A program made the position numbers and the translations under genes. Positions 63,144 through 64,000 of a stretch of 64,000 bases of DNA are shown piece by piece; the stretch's first letter is position 1, and every line of letters starts with the position of its first letter. Under the pieces are notes generated by a model. The model was not told the origin of the DNA. It ran no database searches and saw nothing but the letters and a program-made list of their open reading frames with translations. This DNA comes from Marinobacter sp. LA51 (GTDB taxonomy: Bacteria > Pseudomonadota > Gammaproteobacteria > Pseudomonadales > Oleiphilaceae), in the NCBI RefSeq assembly GCF_030297175.1, contig NZ_AP028070.1, forward strand, positions 3,038,001 to 3,102,000, in the 5' to 3' direction.

Positions 63144-64000
63144 ATGAAACGGGTCAGAAATCCACGCTACACCTTTCCGCTTCGCAGCCTTGCTCTCGCA
63201 ACCTGTTTCTCCACCGCATCCGGACTGGCCCTCGCTCAGGACCAGACAGACGAACAAAAGCTGCTTGAAGGTATTCAGAACGGCGAACGTGTCGAGATCT
63301 CGCTGCCAGATCCAGAGACCCAGTTACCACTGGACGACCTGCGCAAGTTCACCGAAGTGTTCAGCCGCATCAAAGATGCCTACGTTGAAGAAGTTGGCGA
63401 CCGCCAGCTGCTGGAGAGCGCTATCAAGGGCATGCTCTCGGATCTCGACCCGCATTCAACCTACCTGGCTCCCAAGGATTATGAGCAACTGGAGGAAAGC
63501 ACCTCCGGTGAGTTTGGCGGCCTCGGCATTGAGGTCGGCATGGAGAACGGCTTCGTCAAGGTCATCGCGCCCATCGACGACACTCCGGCACAAAAAGCAG
63601 GTGTGCAGGCCGGTGACCTGATCATCAAGCTGGATGAAAAGCCAGTCAAAGGCATGAGCCTGGAAGAAGCCGTGAAACTCATGCGCGGCAAGCCGGGCAC
63701 CACCCTTACGCTCACCATTATGCGCGAAGGTGAGAACGCTCCGATCGAAATTCCGGTGGAGCGCGACGTTATCAAGGTCACCAGCGTTAAATCCCGGATG
63801 CTGGAAAACGGCTATGGCTATGTTCGCATCACCCAGTTCCAGGCCGACACCGGCAGCCAGTTCCTCGGTGCCCTGGGCTCTCTGGAAGACGAATATGGTA
63901 ATGACCTCGACGGTCTGGTGATCGACCTGCGCAACAACCCGGGTGGCGTACTGCAAGCCGCCGTGGAAACCGCTGACGCGCTGCTGGATAACGGCCTGAT
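63144..64000 (+). CDS. ctpA: C-terminal processing protease CtpA, S41 family (5' part only)
   Basis: The first 285 codons of an S41 protease run to the end of the window with no stop. A signal peptide (LATCFSTASGLALAQ) is followed by the N-terminal helical region (DLRKFTEVFSRIKDAYVEEV), a PDZ domain (STSGEFGGLGIEVGMENGF; AGVQAGDLIIKLDEKPVKG) near residues 115-200 and the start of the protease core (YVRITQFQ; LVIDLRNNPGG). The catalytic Ser and Lys lie beyond the window edge. CtpA trims or degrades periplasmic proteins and peptidoglycan hydrolases. Its position after envC is common. Confidence 0.92.
   Translation, partial: MKRVRNPRYTFPLRSLALATCFSTASGLALAQDQTDEQKLLEGIQNGERVEISLPDPETQLPLDDLRKFTEVFSRIKDAYVEEVGDRQLLESAIKGMLSDLDPHSTYLAPKDYEQLEESTSGEFGGLGIEVGMENGFVKVIAPIDDTPAQKAGVQAGDLIIKLDEKPVKGMSLEEAVKLMRGKPGTTLTLTIMREGENAPIEIPVERDVIKVTSVKSRMLENGYGYVRITQFQADTGSQFLGALGSLEDEYGNDLDGLVIDLRNNPGGVLQAAVETADALLDNGL

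Overview
The window reads as chromosomal DNA of a marine gammaproteobacterium, most likely a Marinobacter or close relative. The grounds are a complete vibrioferrin-type siderophore locus, FabA/FabB unsaturated fatty acid synthesis, a FlgP/FlgT pair of sheathed or polar flagella, the secB-yibN-gpmI-envC-ctpA block, and protein sequences of gammaproteobacterial type. Species was not tested. I saw no tRNA, rRNA, CRISPR array, insertion sequence or phage gene. Genes are tightly packed, with many ATGA or GTGA overlaps and three convergent pairs whose stop codons overlap.

Layout. 0-4.5 kb: a membrane fatty acid desaturase, an NsrR-type Fe-S repressor, moaA and an Fe-S (6-4) photolyase. 4.5-11.1 kb (minus strand): a glucose-type ABC transporter (gtsABC plus ATPase) with its GtrS/GltR two-component system. 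11.2-16.3 kb: a tandem-duplicated HAD protein, CtaG- and SCO-type oxidase assembly factors, a tiny DUF2256 zinc-ribbon gene and a second photolyase. 16.3-18.3 kb: a Met-rich periplasmic protein behind a perfect FNR/ANR box, and a PbrR/CadR-like MerR regulator driving a CDF transporter. 18.2-23.1 kb: AEC transporter, PAQR/hemolysin III protein behind a FabR-like palindrome, EVE protein, a permease and a voltage-gated cation channel with a calcium-channel-like filter. 23.2-28.7 kb: copper block (cytochrome c, copB, copA) divergent from a PhoP/PhoQ-like pair; part of it looks poorer in G+C.

28.8-42.9 kb holds the vibrioferrin locus. A Fur-box-led operon carries an HpcH/HpaI-family gene followed by pvsABCDE. 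A second Fur box leads pvuABCDE, the receptor and ABC importer. Together they make, export and retrieve an iron-chelating polycarboxylate. fabA-fabB and an orphan AraC-type DNA-binding domain follow (43-45.1 kb).

45.1-51.9 kb is a suf Fe-S assembly operon (sufBCDS-A-T-E) with two possible promoters and an excellent IscR type-1 site but no local regulator gene. 52-64 kb carries flgT/flgP, a TraF-like outer-membrane protein, cca, a pteridine reductase, a thiolase, trmL, secB, yibN, gpmI, envC and the 5' part of ctpA.

Themes that link regions: iron (Fur, siderophore, IscR/suf, NsrR), copper and soft metals (cop block, MerR/CDF, Met-rich protein, SCO), membrane lipid unsaturation (desaturase, fabAB, PAQR with FabR-like sites) and light-damage repair (two photolyases).
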